This document shows, one piece after another, positions 6,474-14,242 of a stretch of 24,281 nucleotides of DNA. Source of the stretch: Niastella sp. (GTDB lineage Bacteria > Bacteroidota > Bacteroidia > Chitinophagales > Chitinophagaceae); the NCBI GenBank assembly GCA_021154515.1, contig JAJKIL010000265.1, positions 1-24,281 on the forward strand, read 5' to 3'. Both the position numbers and the translations under genes were made by a program. The stretch's first letter is position 1; every line of letters starts with the position of its first letter. The notes beneath the pieces are model-generated. The model searched no databases and was not told the DNA's origin. It worked only from the letters and a program-made list of their open reading frames with translations.

Positions 6474-8861
6474 TTAAAATCCTTTTTTCTTCTCCTGCGC
6501 TTTTTGCATAGGTGTTACCCCTGTTGATTGTCCGCGCGGTTGTTGTTTTGCTTTAAATATAGAAAACTTTGAAGGCGTTGGCATGGTGCCCCAGCTGTTG
6601 TTCGATTCATCGATATCAGCCGTTTCACGCATGGGATCCAGTTTAATGGAAGCCACTTCTTTGTCTTTAATGAACAGCTTGTTTACACTGTTCTCATTAT
6701 GACGCCAAACCTGCGCAGGAATGCGGTCTACCTGTTTGCTGCCATCTTTAAACGTCCATTCTAAAATTACAGGCATTACCAAACCACCTTTGTTGCTTAA
6801 GCCTACCTGATAGAAATATTTACCGGCTACTTTTTGTTTGGTAGCATCATCCACCGCTTCGGCAGTGGCAGGTACAGTAACCTGGAAGGCGGTGGTATCA
6901 ACTTGTTCTAGTCCACGGTCATATCGCCAGTAGAAATCGTGCAAAGTAGTATCCTGATCGGTCAGGAAGTGAATGCTCTTGTCTTCCCGGTTACGTTGTT
7001 TTGAGATATCATCAAAGGCAGTAACCATGGGTTTATCTACAACTTTATCAGCAACGGCATCGCCTGCTATGGTACCATTGGGATCAACCTTGAAGGATTT
7101 CACGGAGTCGATGGCAATATCGCAGGCATCGGTTCCAAAGAACCAGCCGCGCCAGAACCAGTCCAGGTCTTCGCCGGATGCATCTTCCATAGTACGGAAG
7201 AAGTCGGCTGGTTCGGGATGTTTAAATGCCCAGCGGCGTGCATATTCTTTAAAGGCATAGTCAAACAGTTCGCGGCCCATAATGGTTTCGCGCAGCATAT
7301 TCAACCCGGTAGCTGGTTTGGTATACGCATTGGGACCAAAGCCAATGATGTTCTCTGAGTTCGACATAATAGGTTCCAGCTTGTCTTTTGGCAGTTTCAT
7401 GTAATCAACAATGGCCCAGGCTGGTCCTTTTCCGCGAATAGGGAATTTATTATCGTATAATTCTTCAGTCAGGTATTCTACAAATGAGTTCAGGCCTTCA
7501 TCCATCCAGCTCCATTGACGCTCATCGCTGTTAATGATCATGGGGAAGAAGTTGTGACCCACTTCATGAATGATAACACCCAGCATACCGTATTTGGTGG
7601 CTTCGCTGTACGTGCCATCCTTATCGGTACGGCCATAGTTGAAGCAGATCATGGGGTATTCCATCCCATTGGCTGCTTCAATACTTTGCGCTACCGGGTA
7701 AGGGTAGGGGATGGTGAATTTGCTATAGGTTTTGATCGTATGGGCAACAGCTTTGGTTGAGAACTTGCTGTACAGGCCATAGGCTTCCTTGCCATAAAAG
7801 CTCATACACATCACCTTTTTGCTTTCTACAACCGCTGGCATGGCATCCCATACAAATCTGCGGGAAGAGGTCCAGGCAAAGTCGCGCACATTATCAGCTT
7901 TGAAGATCCAGGTCTTCTTTGTTTTGCTTTTGGTGGCCTCCGCTTTTTTAGCTTCCTCCAGGGTTACTATTTGAACGGGTTCTTTAGCTGTTTGTGCCTT
8001 TGTATAACGGGCCATTTGCGTGGGCGTTAACACTTGTGCATAGTTCTGGCATTCGCCGGTTGCGCCTACCATATGGTCGGCCGGCACGGTCATTTGCACT
8101 TTAAAGTTGCCAAAGGTTAACGCAAACTCACCACGACCGGTGAACTGGTGGTTCTGCCAGCCCTGGAAATCGCTGTATACGCACAAGCGGGGATACCACT
8201 GGGTAATAGTGAACAGGTAATTGCCATCTTCAGGAAAAAATTCATAACCACCACGGCCACCATAGGTAAAGCGGTCGGCGATCTTGTAATTCCAGTTAAT
8301 GTTGAAGGTGAATTTTTGTCCGGGTTTTAAAGCCGTTGGTAATTCAACACGCATCATGGTTTTGTTGATGGTGTATTTGAGCGGGGCGCCCAATGCATCG
8401 GTGATCTTTACAATGTTACAGCCATAACCATTGTCTGAATTACCTTCTTCATAGCGGTCTACCATGGCTGCATCCAGTTTTGGGGGCATGGCGCTGCCGG
8501 TTTGGTAATTGGCGTTTTTGGTTGAACTGTGCTCGTTCTCATCCAGCTGTAACCACAAATACGTAAGCGTATTGGGTGAGTTGTTAAAATAAGAAACGGT
8601 CTCGCTGCCGGTCAGTTTCAGGTTGGTTTCATCAAGTTCGCACTTGATATCGTAATCGCATTTTTGCTGCCAGTACTTAGGACCGGGCGCACCACTGGCA
8701 GTGCGGTATTCGTTGGGTGTTGGCAGTATGGTGCCCAACTGTTCGAATTTATTTCCGTGGTTGGAACCCGGGTTGTTCTGTATGTTCTGGCCTTGTGCGC
8801 CATTATACAGTGCCGCTACAGCAAACGCCAGAAACAAGAACTGTTTTTTCTGATTCATCAT
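6474..8861 (-). CDS. Secreted M1 family zinc metallopeptidase
   Basis: A gluzincin aminopeptidase-like enzyme of 795 residues. A signal peptide (about 1-24, ending GAQGQ) sends it to the periplasm or beyond. Zinc ligands are His432 and His436 of HEVGH and Glu455 of WMDEG, the HExxH-x18-E spacing of family M1, with Glu433 as general base. The substrate-recognition exopeptidase motif, GAMEN in classical M1 enzymes, reads GMEYP here, as in other Bacteroidota members. The N-terminal beta domain covers about 50-290, with a Lys/Ala/Thr-rich insertion near 300-320; the C-terminal part (from about 600) ends in a Gln/Lys-rich tail. Two adjacent ATGs (8861, 8858) are equally possible. It overlaps the 3' end of the HupE-like gene by 59 nt and is presumably translated from the same mRNA. 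Confidence 0.93.
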   Translation of the reverse strand: MMNQKKQFLFLAFAVAALYNGAQGQNIQNNPGSNHGNKFEQLGTILPTPNEYRTASGAPGPKYWQQKCDYDIKCELDETNLKLTGSETVSYFNNSPNTLTYLWLQLDENEHSSTKNANYQTGSAMPPKLDAAMVDRYEEGNSDNGYGCNIVKITDALGAPLKYTINKTMMRVELPTALKPGQKFTFNINWNYKIADRFTYGGRGGYEFFPEDGNYLFTITQWYPRLCVYSDFQGWQNHQFTGRGEFALTFGNFKVQMTVPADHMVGATGECQNYAQVLTPTQMARYTKAQTAKEPVQIVTLEEAKKAEATKSKTKKTWIFKADNVRDFAWTSSRRFVWDAMPAVVESKKVMCMSFYGKEAYGLYSKFSTKAVAHTIKTYSKFTIPYPYPVAQSIEAANGMEYPMICFNYGRTDKDGTYSEATKYGMLGVIIHEVGHNFFPMIINSDERQWSWMDEGLNSFVEYLTEELYDNKFPIRGKGPAWAIVDYMKLPKDKLEPIMSNSENIIGFGPNAYTKPATGLNMLRETIMGRELFDYAFKEYARRWAFKHPEPADFFRTMEDASGEDLDWFWRGWFFGTDACDIAIDSVKSFKVDPNGTIAGDAVADKVVDKPMVTAFDDISKQRNREDKSIHFLTDQDTTLHDFYWRYDRGLEQVDTTAFQVTVPATAEAVDDATKQKVAGKYFYQVGLSNKGGLVMPVILEWTFKDGSKQVDRIPAQVWRHNENSVNKLFIKDKEVASIKLDPMRETADIDESNNSWGTMPTPSKFSIFKAKQQPRGQSTGVTPMQKAQEKKKGF

Positions 8862-9450
8862 GGTAGTTTTTATGAAATGGGAATCTTTGATACGCCCAAA
8901 AGAGTGAAATCACCAAAATTAAGGCAGATGCACCTCGCAACCATACCATTCTTGATAATTTAAGTAATCGCACTAGTAAAAATGATAACAGCAGCACGAG
9001 AAGCACAATAAGTAACTGTGCGGCTTCTATGCCAATGTTAAAGGCCAGTAAGCGCCCAATGATGCCCTCTTTGCCTTCCAGGCTCAGGAGCGTTCCTGCA
9101 AAGGCCAGCCCGTGTATTAAGCCGAAGAACAGGGCAAAGAAGTAGATCACCGGTAACCGCTTTTGTTGTTCGGCCTTGTGTTGAACCAGGTTGTTAACAC
9201 AGGTGGCCACAATCGTAAGCGGTATCAGGAACTCGATCCAACTGGTGTTTACATGAATATAATCCAGCGCGCTCAGCGCCAGCGTTAATGAATGACCGAT
9301 GGTAAAGGCCGTCACCAGCACCACTACTTTTTTCCAGTCCTGCCACAAATAACGCAGACACAAAGCAGTTACGAACAGGATGTGATCCAGCGCATCGGGG
9401 GTAAGAATGTGGTCTGTTCCCAGTCTAAAATAAATTGTGAAATCCTGCAT
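8803..9450 (-). CDS. HupE/UreJ-like integral membrane protein
   Basis: The 215-residue product is very hydrophobic with about five to six membrane helices. It has the HupE/UreJ-type features GTDHILTPDALDHILFV near the N-terminus, FTIGHSLTLALS, and FFGLIHGLAFAGTLLS: His/Asp residues at helix ends that in HupE/UreJ proteins are linked to nickel uptake. In Bacteroidota this family sits away from hydrogenase or urease genes, and none are seen here, so a nickel role is only a family-based guess. The last 20 or so residues (from about HDESEKT) are polar and include a GVCCSG stretch; they are encoded within the start of the M1 gene and may be an accidental extension. The gene is upstream of M1 on the same strand and divergent from the DUF6702 remnant 59 nt away. 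Confidence 0.85.
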   Translation of the reverse strand: MQDFTIYFRLGTDHILTPDALDHILFVTALCLRYLWQDWKKVVVLVTAFTIGHSLTLALSALDYIHVNTSWIEFLIPLTIVATCVNNLVQHKAEQQKRLPVIYFFALFFGLIHGLAFAGTLLSLEGKEGIIGRLLAFNIGIEAAQLLIVLLVLLLSFLLVRLLKLSRMVWLRGASALILVISLFWAYQRFPFHKNYHDESEKTVLVSGVCCSGTV

Positions 9451-9509
9451 ATTGCCGTGAAGGTGTTAAAATAATTAAGAGATTTGTAACCTTAAAATTT
9501 TCATGTTTA

Positions 9510-10037
9510 ATGGTAATACTACTATTTAAATGGTTGTTCCCGGCTTTAGCAACTTTTAGCAGTCATTCCGGCGCGCCGGCCAATTCCCTGGCACGCCATC
9601 CGTTGTTTGTAAGTGTTACTGAAATGAATTACAATGCCGCTGACAAAGACCTTGAAATAAGCTGTAAGATCTTTACTGACGATTTTGAGAAAACGCTGGC
9701 AAATGTATACCACGCCAAAGTTGATCTTTCTGCTCCTGCCAATAAGAAGGAGAACGACAAACTGGTGAATGAATACATTAAAACCCATTTGCTGTTAAAG
9801 CTGGATAATAAGGCAGTAACGCTGAGTTTTGTTCGGTTTGAAAAAGATAACGATGCTGTATGGGGTTATTTTTAAGTGGATAATGCTACCACGGCGCCTA
9901 AAAAGATCGACGTGGTGAATTCCATCCTGTATGAATCATACGATAAACAAATGAATCTGATGCATGTGACGGTAGGTGGAAGCCGCAAAAGTACAAGATT
10001 GAATTATCCCGAAAAGGAAGCTTCTTTTCAATTTTAA
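9510..10037 (+). pseudogene. DUF6702 family gene interrupted by an in-frame TAA
   Basis: The frame starting at the ATG at 9510 has a hydrophobic leader (about 1-21), then HPLFVSVTEMNYNAADKDLEIS and CKIFTDDFEKTLANVY, and reaches AVWGYF before TAA at 9873-9875 (121 residues). The same frame continues after the stop as VDNATTAPKKIDVVNSILYE and then MNLMHVTVGGSRKSTRLNYP, ending EASFQF with TAA at 10035-10037. Both halves match what I know of DUF6702 (about 160-175 residues), so a single base change, such as CAA or GAA to TAA, has split the gene; no frameshift is needed. The N-terminal fragment alone would lack the last strands. Alternatives are a sequencing error or stop readthrough. The neighbouring HupE-like and M1 genes suggest a shared, unknown envelope role. 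Confidence 0.8.
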
Positions 10038-10043
10038 GTAAAA

Positions 10044-10064
10044 GGCAGAGGGCAGAAGGCAGAA
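10044..10064. repeat. 7-bp array, GGCAGAR x3 (element A)
   Basis: Three head-to-tail units GGCAGAG, GGCAGAA, GGCAGAA, starting 6 nt after the final stop of the DUF6702 remnant. Confidence 0.85.
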
Positions 10065-10066
10065 AT

Positions 10067-10079
10067 GCCGCGACGCGGC
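10067..10079. repeat. Palindrome GCCGCGACGCGGC (element A)
   Basis: Six-base GC arms around a single central A. The same palindrome, read from the other strand, is at 23908-23920 in element B, also next to the 7-bp array. Confidence 0.85.
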
Positions 10080-10126
10080 AAAGCAACTTCTATGCTGAAA
10101 GCTTCTTTCTTGTCTCCCGGCTCCTT

Positions 10127-10162
10127 TATCAACACTATCAACCTCGTCAACTCTATCAACCT
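10127..10162. repeat. 9-bp array, core TATCAACNN x4 (element A)
   Basis: Four contiguous 9-mers; three begin TATCAAC and the third is CGTCAACTC. The reverse-complement array is at 23773-23808. Confidence 0.8.
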
Positions 10163-10199
10163 TTCCCTTCTCAACGAAAATGCCTCACTTCAATCCCTT

Positions 10200-10247
10200 G
10201 TTAACCCGTCAACTTGTTAACTGGTCAACTCGTCAACTGATCAACCA
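10200..10247. repeat. 8-bp array, core GTYAACNN x6 (element A)
   Basis: Six contiguous 8-mers with alternating GTTAAC and GTCAAC cores; the sixth begins ATCAAC. The sixth unit contains the minus-strand TGA (10241-10243) of the CNNM/CorC gene. Confidence 0.85.
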
Positions 10248-11560
10248 ACCTCATCTTCCTCCGGCCCATCCTCCATATCCTCCAATATATCTTCCGAAGC
10301 AGTAACCAACACCTTGTCTATCCGCTGCGCATCCATATCAATGATCTCGAACTGAAAACCCTTCCACTCCATGGTATCGCCGATGTGCGGAATGCGTTCG
10401 AGCTGGTGCAGGATGAACCCCGCCAGGGTATCAAACTCCTGTTCCACTTCACTCATCCATTCAGCTTTGTAAAAGTGGCTCAGAAAATTATAGAAAGGTA
10501 TTTGCGCATCAACCAGGTACGACCCGTCTTTGCGTTTTACAATTTCGTAATCATCATCGTCTGGCTGCGGCATTTCACCAACCAGGGCCGTTAAGATGTC
10601 GTTTAAGGTGATCATTCCCTGCAGGCTGCCATATTCATCAACAATAAAGCAGGAGGGTACCCGCTGTTGTTTAAACCGTTCCAGCAGGCGGTATGCCGTA
10701 ATATTCTCCGGTACAAAAAGGGCCGGTTTCATAATTGACTTAAAAGCCAGGAAATCGTTGGTAACGTACAGGTCTTTTAAGCTCACAATGCCTTTGATAT
10801 TATCGAGGTCTTTATCACAAATGGGATAAACTGAGTGCGGCTCATCGATGATCTTGCCGCGAATGGAATCTTCGGTATCGTTCAGGTCGAACCAGATGAT
10901 ATCACTTCGGTGGGTCATTAACGAAGTGATGTTGCGATCGCTGAGGTGGAATACCCGCTCAATGATCTCCTGTTCTACTTCCTCAATAGCGCCCTGTTCG
11001 GTGCCTTCGCTGATGATGGCTTTAATTTCCTCTTCCGTAACGTTGTTGTCTGCCGTTGATTTAACGTTCAGGATCTTCAGGAACAGGTTGCTGGTTTTAT
11101 TCAGCAGCCACACAAAGGGATGGGTAGCTTTGGAAAAATACAACACCGGCAGGGCCACAATGCGGGCAATTTTTTCGGCTTTTATCAGGCCAATCCGTTT
11201 AGGAATCAATTCACCAAATACTATTGAAAGAAAAGTAACGATAATGACAATGATAGTAGTGGAAATAGGCTGGGCGTAGGGTTGGATGATCTCAATTTTT
11301 TGAAGAGAAGGTTCCAGGTACTTGCCGAAACGTTCGCCTGAGTACACACCCGTAAGGATGGCAATCAGGGTAATCCCGATCTGTGCCGCCGATAAAAACA
11401 ATTCCGGGTTATTAGCCAGGTCCAGGGCCTTGCGGGCGGTTTCGTCGCCTTTGTTGGCCATGTTTTCCAACCGGGATTTTCGAACCGATACCAGGGCTAT
11501 TTCCGACATTACAAATAAACCATTCAAAAAGATCAACGCCAATAATATAAAAATTTCCAT
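10241..11560 (-). CDS. CNNM/DUF21-CBS-CorC (hemolysin family) membrane protein
   Basis: A 439-residue member of the family variously named HlyC/CorC, TlyC or CNNM-type transporters, linked to Mg2+/Co2+ efflux; the name hemolysin is historical. A DUF21 membrane domain covers about 1-190 with three to four helices (starting IFILLALIFLNGLFVMSEIA, then ISTTIIVIIVTFLSIVFGELIPKR). A tandem CBS pair follows at about 210-335 (MTHRSDIIWFDLNDTEDSI; VPSCFIVDEYGSLQGMITL), then a CorC_HlyC domain at about 345-430 (DAQIPFYNFLSHF, FDTLAGFILHQLERIPHIGD) and a short acidic tail. The stop codon lies inside an 8-bp repeat array. It follows the PAP2 gene by 21 nt on the same strand, so the two are probably cotranscribed. 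Confidence 0.92.
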   Translation of the reverse strand: MEIFILLALIFLNGLFVMSEIALVSVRKSRLENMANKGDETARKALDLANNPELFLSAAQIGITLIAILTGVYSGERFGKYLEPSLQKIEIIQPYAQPISTTIIVIIVTFLSIVFGELIPKRIGLIKAEKIARIVALPVLYFSKATHPFVWLLNKTSNLFLKILNVKSTADNNVTEEEIKAIISEGTEQGAIEEVEQEIIERVFHLSDRNITSLMTHRSDIIWFDLNDTEDSIRGKIIDEPHSVYPICDKDLDNIKGIVSLKDLYVTNDFLAFKSIMKPALFVPENITAYRLLERFKQQRVPSCFIVDEYGSLQGMITLNDILTALVGEMPQPDDDDYEIVKRKDGSYLVDAQIPFYNFLSHFYKAEWMSEVEQEFDTLAGFILHQLERIPHIGDTMEWKGFQFEIIDMDAQRIDKVLVTASEDILEDMEDGPEEDEVG

Positions 11561-11581
11561 TAGCCGGGTGGTTTGGTTTAA

Positions 11582-12190
11582 CTAAGATACTGTAAGCATT
11601 CCTATTCGCTTATGAAATAGTTTGCTTAACACAAGACCTATTCCGCAACCCAGGAGCGCTCCGCAAAATACATCAAAAGGGTAATGCACACACACATAAA
11701 CCTGGGGATAAGCGATAATAAACGCCCAAACGAAGAAAAGATTGGCCCATTTGCCCATTACAGGCCGTAAGGTGGCAAAAAAGAACATGGCCTGGGCAAA
11801 ATGATTGGTAGCATGGGACGAGGTAAAGCTGGAGCTGCCCGGACAATAATTTATAAAAAACCGCAATTGAGGTCCAAGCGCTTCGTCGCGGCATGGTCTT
11901 GTGCGCCAGATAACTTGTTTTATTACCTGGCTGCTGATGAGGTCGCTCAGGGCCGCGCATAGCACAACGCCCATAACCCACCACCAACCTTTTATGCCGA
12001 AATTGGTTGTTACAAACAATAAAAGGAACAAATACAGGGGAACCCATGTTAATGTTTCCCTCACAAAAGGTAAAACCGTGTCGAAAAACGAGTTGCCCCA
12101 GTCCTGGTTGATATGGGTAATAAGCCAGGTATCAACGGGCTGAATTAGTTGCCAGAATGTTAAGAGGCAGGCGGGTGGATCAACAATCAT
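11582..12190 (-). CDS. PAP2 family membrane phosphatase
   Basis: A 202-residue PAP2-fold lipid phosphatase with about five membrane helices; such enzymes remove phosphate from undecaprenyl pyrophosphate, phosphatidylglycerophosphate or lipid A. The three signature motifs are recognisable: K91-x6-R98-P99 in KQVIWRTRP, S124-S125-H126 in SFTSSHA, and His169-x3-Asp173 in VHYPFD. The Arg usual in motif 3 (SR-x5-H) is Gln163 here; Bacteroidota members often have this YxQVYVxVHYP form, so it need not mean loss of activity. A perfect -7 box ends 5 nt before the ATG, which predicts a leaderless mRNA. It is first in a two-gene unit with the CNNM/CorC gene and divergent from the LtaS-like gene, all envelope functions. 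Confidence 0.9.
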   Translation of the reverse strand: MIVDPPACLLTFWQLIQPVDTWLITHINQDWGNSFFDTVLPFVRETLTWVPLYLFLLLFVTTNFGIKGWWWVMGVVLCAALSDLISSQVIKQVIWRTRPCRDEALGPQLRFFINYCPGSSSFTSSHATNHFAQAMFFFATLRPVMGKWANLFFVWAFIIAYPQVYVCVHYPFDVFCGALLGCGIGLVLSKLFHKRIGMLTVS

Positions 12191-12195
12191 AATTA

Positions 12196-12203
12196 CAAAA
12201 ATA
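12196..12203 (-). promoter_or_regulatory. -7 box TATTTTTG of the PAP2 gene
   Basis: Perfect TAnnTTTG on the minus strand, ending 5 nt before the PAP2 start codon at 12190. No -33 TTG at the usual distance is evident. Confidence 0.5.
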
Positions 12204-12245
12204 AAAAACTATAATTTTACGCCTTATTTTCTTATTTCACTACAT

Positions 12246-14225
12246 ATGTCGAATATTCCTAAACTGACCCGTTGGATCTTTTGGACTGGATTGATTTTCC
12301 TTGCTTTATTCACGTTCATGAGGCTTGGGTTATATTTTTTTAGTAACCAGCAAAGTTATGGCCTTGGCCAATTGGGCGGCGCTTTTTTCCTGGGTCTCCG
12401 GTACGATTTAAGAATGATCTCCATATTGTTGGTGCCTATGCTCATTTTGGGCAGCATTCCGGCCTTGCACCCTTTTACCAGTAAACGGGGTAAAAAGTTC
12501 TGGATGACGATCCTCGGCATTGCCGTCGTATTCGCGCTTTTTTTCTTTGCGGTAGACTTTGCCCATTATGCCTACCTGGAGCAACGCCTGAATGCCAGCG
12601 CCCTGAATTACCTGGAAGATGCAAAGATCTCCATGGGCATGGTATGGCAATCGTATCCTATTGTACGCCTGGTACTGGGCATATTGCTGATGGCAGCCCT
12701 GTTGATATGGATATTCAACCGCATGCACAGATCGGTGAGTAAACAAACTTATACCGGAACAAAACGCAGCCGCATCATTTTCTTTATCGGAAGCTTTTTA
12801 GTGTGCGGGTTTTTCATTTTTGGCCGGTTGGCTCAATACCCGTTACGCTGGAGCGATGCTTTTGCACTGGGAGGCGATTATAAAGCCGGTCTGGCGTTGA
12901 ACCCCTTTGAAAGTTTTTTCAGCACGCTGAAATTCAGACATAGCAGTTATGATGAAAAGAAAGTAAAGGAACTGGCCCCGGTGATCGGCAACAATTTACA
13001 TTTTACGCCGTCAACCGATCCGTTGAGTTTTGCCCGCATGGTGGCGCCGCGGCCAGGTGCGCTTACCTCACGGCCCAATATTGTGCTGGTGATCTGCGAA
13101 TCTTTCAGCGCCTACAAAAGTTCCATGTTTGGCAATCCGCTGAACACCACGCCTTTCTTTGACAGTTTATGCCGCCAGGGTGTTTTCTTTGACCGCTGTT
13201 TTACGCCTACCTATGGCACCGCCCGTGGTGTATGGGCAACCATTACCGGTACGCCCGATGTGGAAATGCCAAAAACAGCCAGCCGCAATCCAAGCATGGT
13301 AGATCAGCATACCATCATCAATAATTTTAATGGTTACGATAAATTCTATTTTCTGGGCGGTAGCACCAGCTGGGCCAATATCCGGGGGGTGCTGACCAAT
13401 AATATCGATAGCCTGCATTTGTACGAGCAGGATGATTATACCGCAAAGAAGATCGATGTGTGGGGCATTAGTGATAAGAACCTGTTCCTGGAGGCCAATA
13501 AGGTACTGGCCAAACAGGAAAAGCCATTCTTCGCCATTATTCAAACGGCCGATAACCACCGGCCTTATACGATCCCGGAAGAAGACCAGGCTGAATTTAA
13601 AAAGGCGCAGTATCCGTACGATTCATTGACCAAATTCGGATTTGAGTCGAACGATGAAATGAACGCCTTCCGCTATACTGATTTTGGTTACCGCAAATTC
13701 ATAGAGGCCGCCCGTAAAGAAAAGTATTATAATAACACAGTATTTGTTTTTGTGGGTGACCATGGTATTGTTGGTAATGCAGATGGGTTGTTCCCTCATG
13801 CCTGGACAGCCCAACGGTTAAATACCATGCATGTGCCCCTGTTGTTTTATGCCCCTGGTTTACTGGCGCCGCAACGGATCCATAACATCAGCTCACAGGT
13901 TGATGTTATGCCTACCATTGCCGGGCTGAGTAATATCCCTTACAAAAACGGCACCCTCGGCAAAGATCTGCTTGACTCCGCCACTACTGGTTTTGCATTT
14001 GTTTTTGACCCCGATAACAGTATGACGGGTGTAGTAAAAGGTGAGTATTTATACCGCAAACAATTGGTGACTAAAAAAGAAGAACTGGTTTCCATCATCA
14101 ATAACGATCCTGTTCCTAACGATGCCGCACATGCCGCCATTATGCACGACATGGGTGTTTTGACAGATGCGCTTTATGAAACCGCGAAGTATATGCTATT
14201 AAATAATAAAAAAGCTGGTAAGTAA
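12246..14225 (+). CDS. LtaS-like phosphoglycerol transferase/sulfatase-family membrane protein
   Basis: A 659-residue alkaline-phosphatase-superfamily membrane enzyme of the LTA synthase type. Residues about 1-205 form five membrane helices; the rest is an extracytoplasmic sulfatase-fold domain beginning at RPNIVLVICESFSAYKSS. Metal and nucleophile residues are visible: Glu285 in CESFSA, Thr325 in TYGTARG (the catalytic threonine of the family), and Asp505-His506 in VGDHG, with ADNHRPY supplying another conserved His. In Gram-positives LtaS polymerises glycerol phosphate; in Gram-negative Bacteroidota the likely task is adding phosphoglycerol or a similar group to periplasmic or surface glycans, but the substrate is unknown. 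It is transcribed away from PAP2 (55-nt gap) and meets the methyltransferase gene tail to tail with 3 nt between. Confidence 0.92.
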   Translation: MSNIPKLTRWIFWTGLIFLALFTFMRLGLYFFSNQQSYGLGQLGGAFFLGLRYDLRMISILLVPMLILGSIPALHPFTSKRGKKFWMTILGIAVVFALFFFAVDFAHYAYLEQRLNASALNYLEDAKISMGMVWQSYPIVRLVLGILLMAALLIWIFNRMHRSVSKQTYTGTKRSRIIFFIGSFLVCGFFIFGRLAQYPLRWSDAFALGGDYKAGLALNPFESFFSTLKFRHSSYDEKKVKELAPVIGNNLHFTPSTDPLSFARMVAPRPGALTSRPNIVLVICESFSAYKSSMFGNPLNTTPFFDSLCRQGVFFDRCFTPTYGTARGVWATITGTPDVEMPKTASRNPSMVDQHTIINNFNGYDKFYFLGGSTSWANIRGVLTNNIDSLHLYEQDDYTAKKIDVWGISDKNLFLEANKVLAKQEKPFFAIIQTADNHRPYTIPEEDQAEFKKAQYPYDSLTKFGFESNDEMNAFRYTDFGYRKFIEAARKEKYYNNTVFVFVGDHGIVGNADGLFPHAWTAQRLNTMHVPLLFYAPGLLAPQRIHNISSQVDVMPTIAGLSNIPYKNGTLGKDLLDSATTGFAFVFDPDNSMTGVVKGEYLYRKQLVTKKEELVSIINNDPVPNDAAHAAIMHDMGVLTDALYETAKYMLLNNKKAGK

Positions 14226-14242
14226 TTATCAGCTTTTCTTTT
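14208..14242. terminator. Bidirectional terminator containing both stop codons
   Basis: Stem GCTGGTA (14214-14220) / TATCAGC (14227-14233) with one G-U pair and a 6-nt loop, an A run before and a T-rich run after. It encodes the last residues of both convergent genes, with the LtaS-like TAA in the loop and the methyltransferase TGA in the right arm. Confidence 0.75.

Larger units (their letters stand above)
10044..10247. repeat. Composite short-period repeat element A
   Basis: The stretch between the DUF6702 remnant and the CNNM/CorC gene is almost wholly built of modules: a 7-bp array (10044-10064), a 13-bp palindrome (10067-10079), a unique 47-nt segment, a 9-bp array (10127-10162), a spacer, and an 8-bp array (10200-10247). 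Element B at 23707-23950 has the same modules in the same order in inverted orientation, and 36 nt (10044-10079 against 23908-23943) are identical. It lacks any coding signal. Confidence 0.85.

Noticed and set aside
8664..8963. 99-codon plus-strand open frame across the M1/HupE junction
   Set aside because: Antisense to two well-supported genes, no domain or promoter signal.
10044..10247. CRISPR array
   Set aside because: Repeats are 7-9 nt and contiguous with no spacers, and no cas genes are present.
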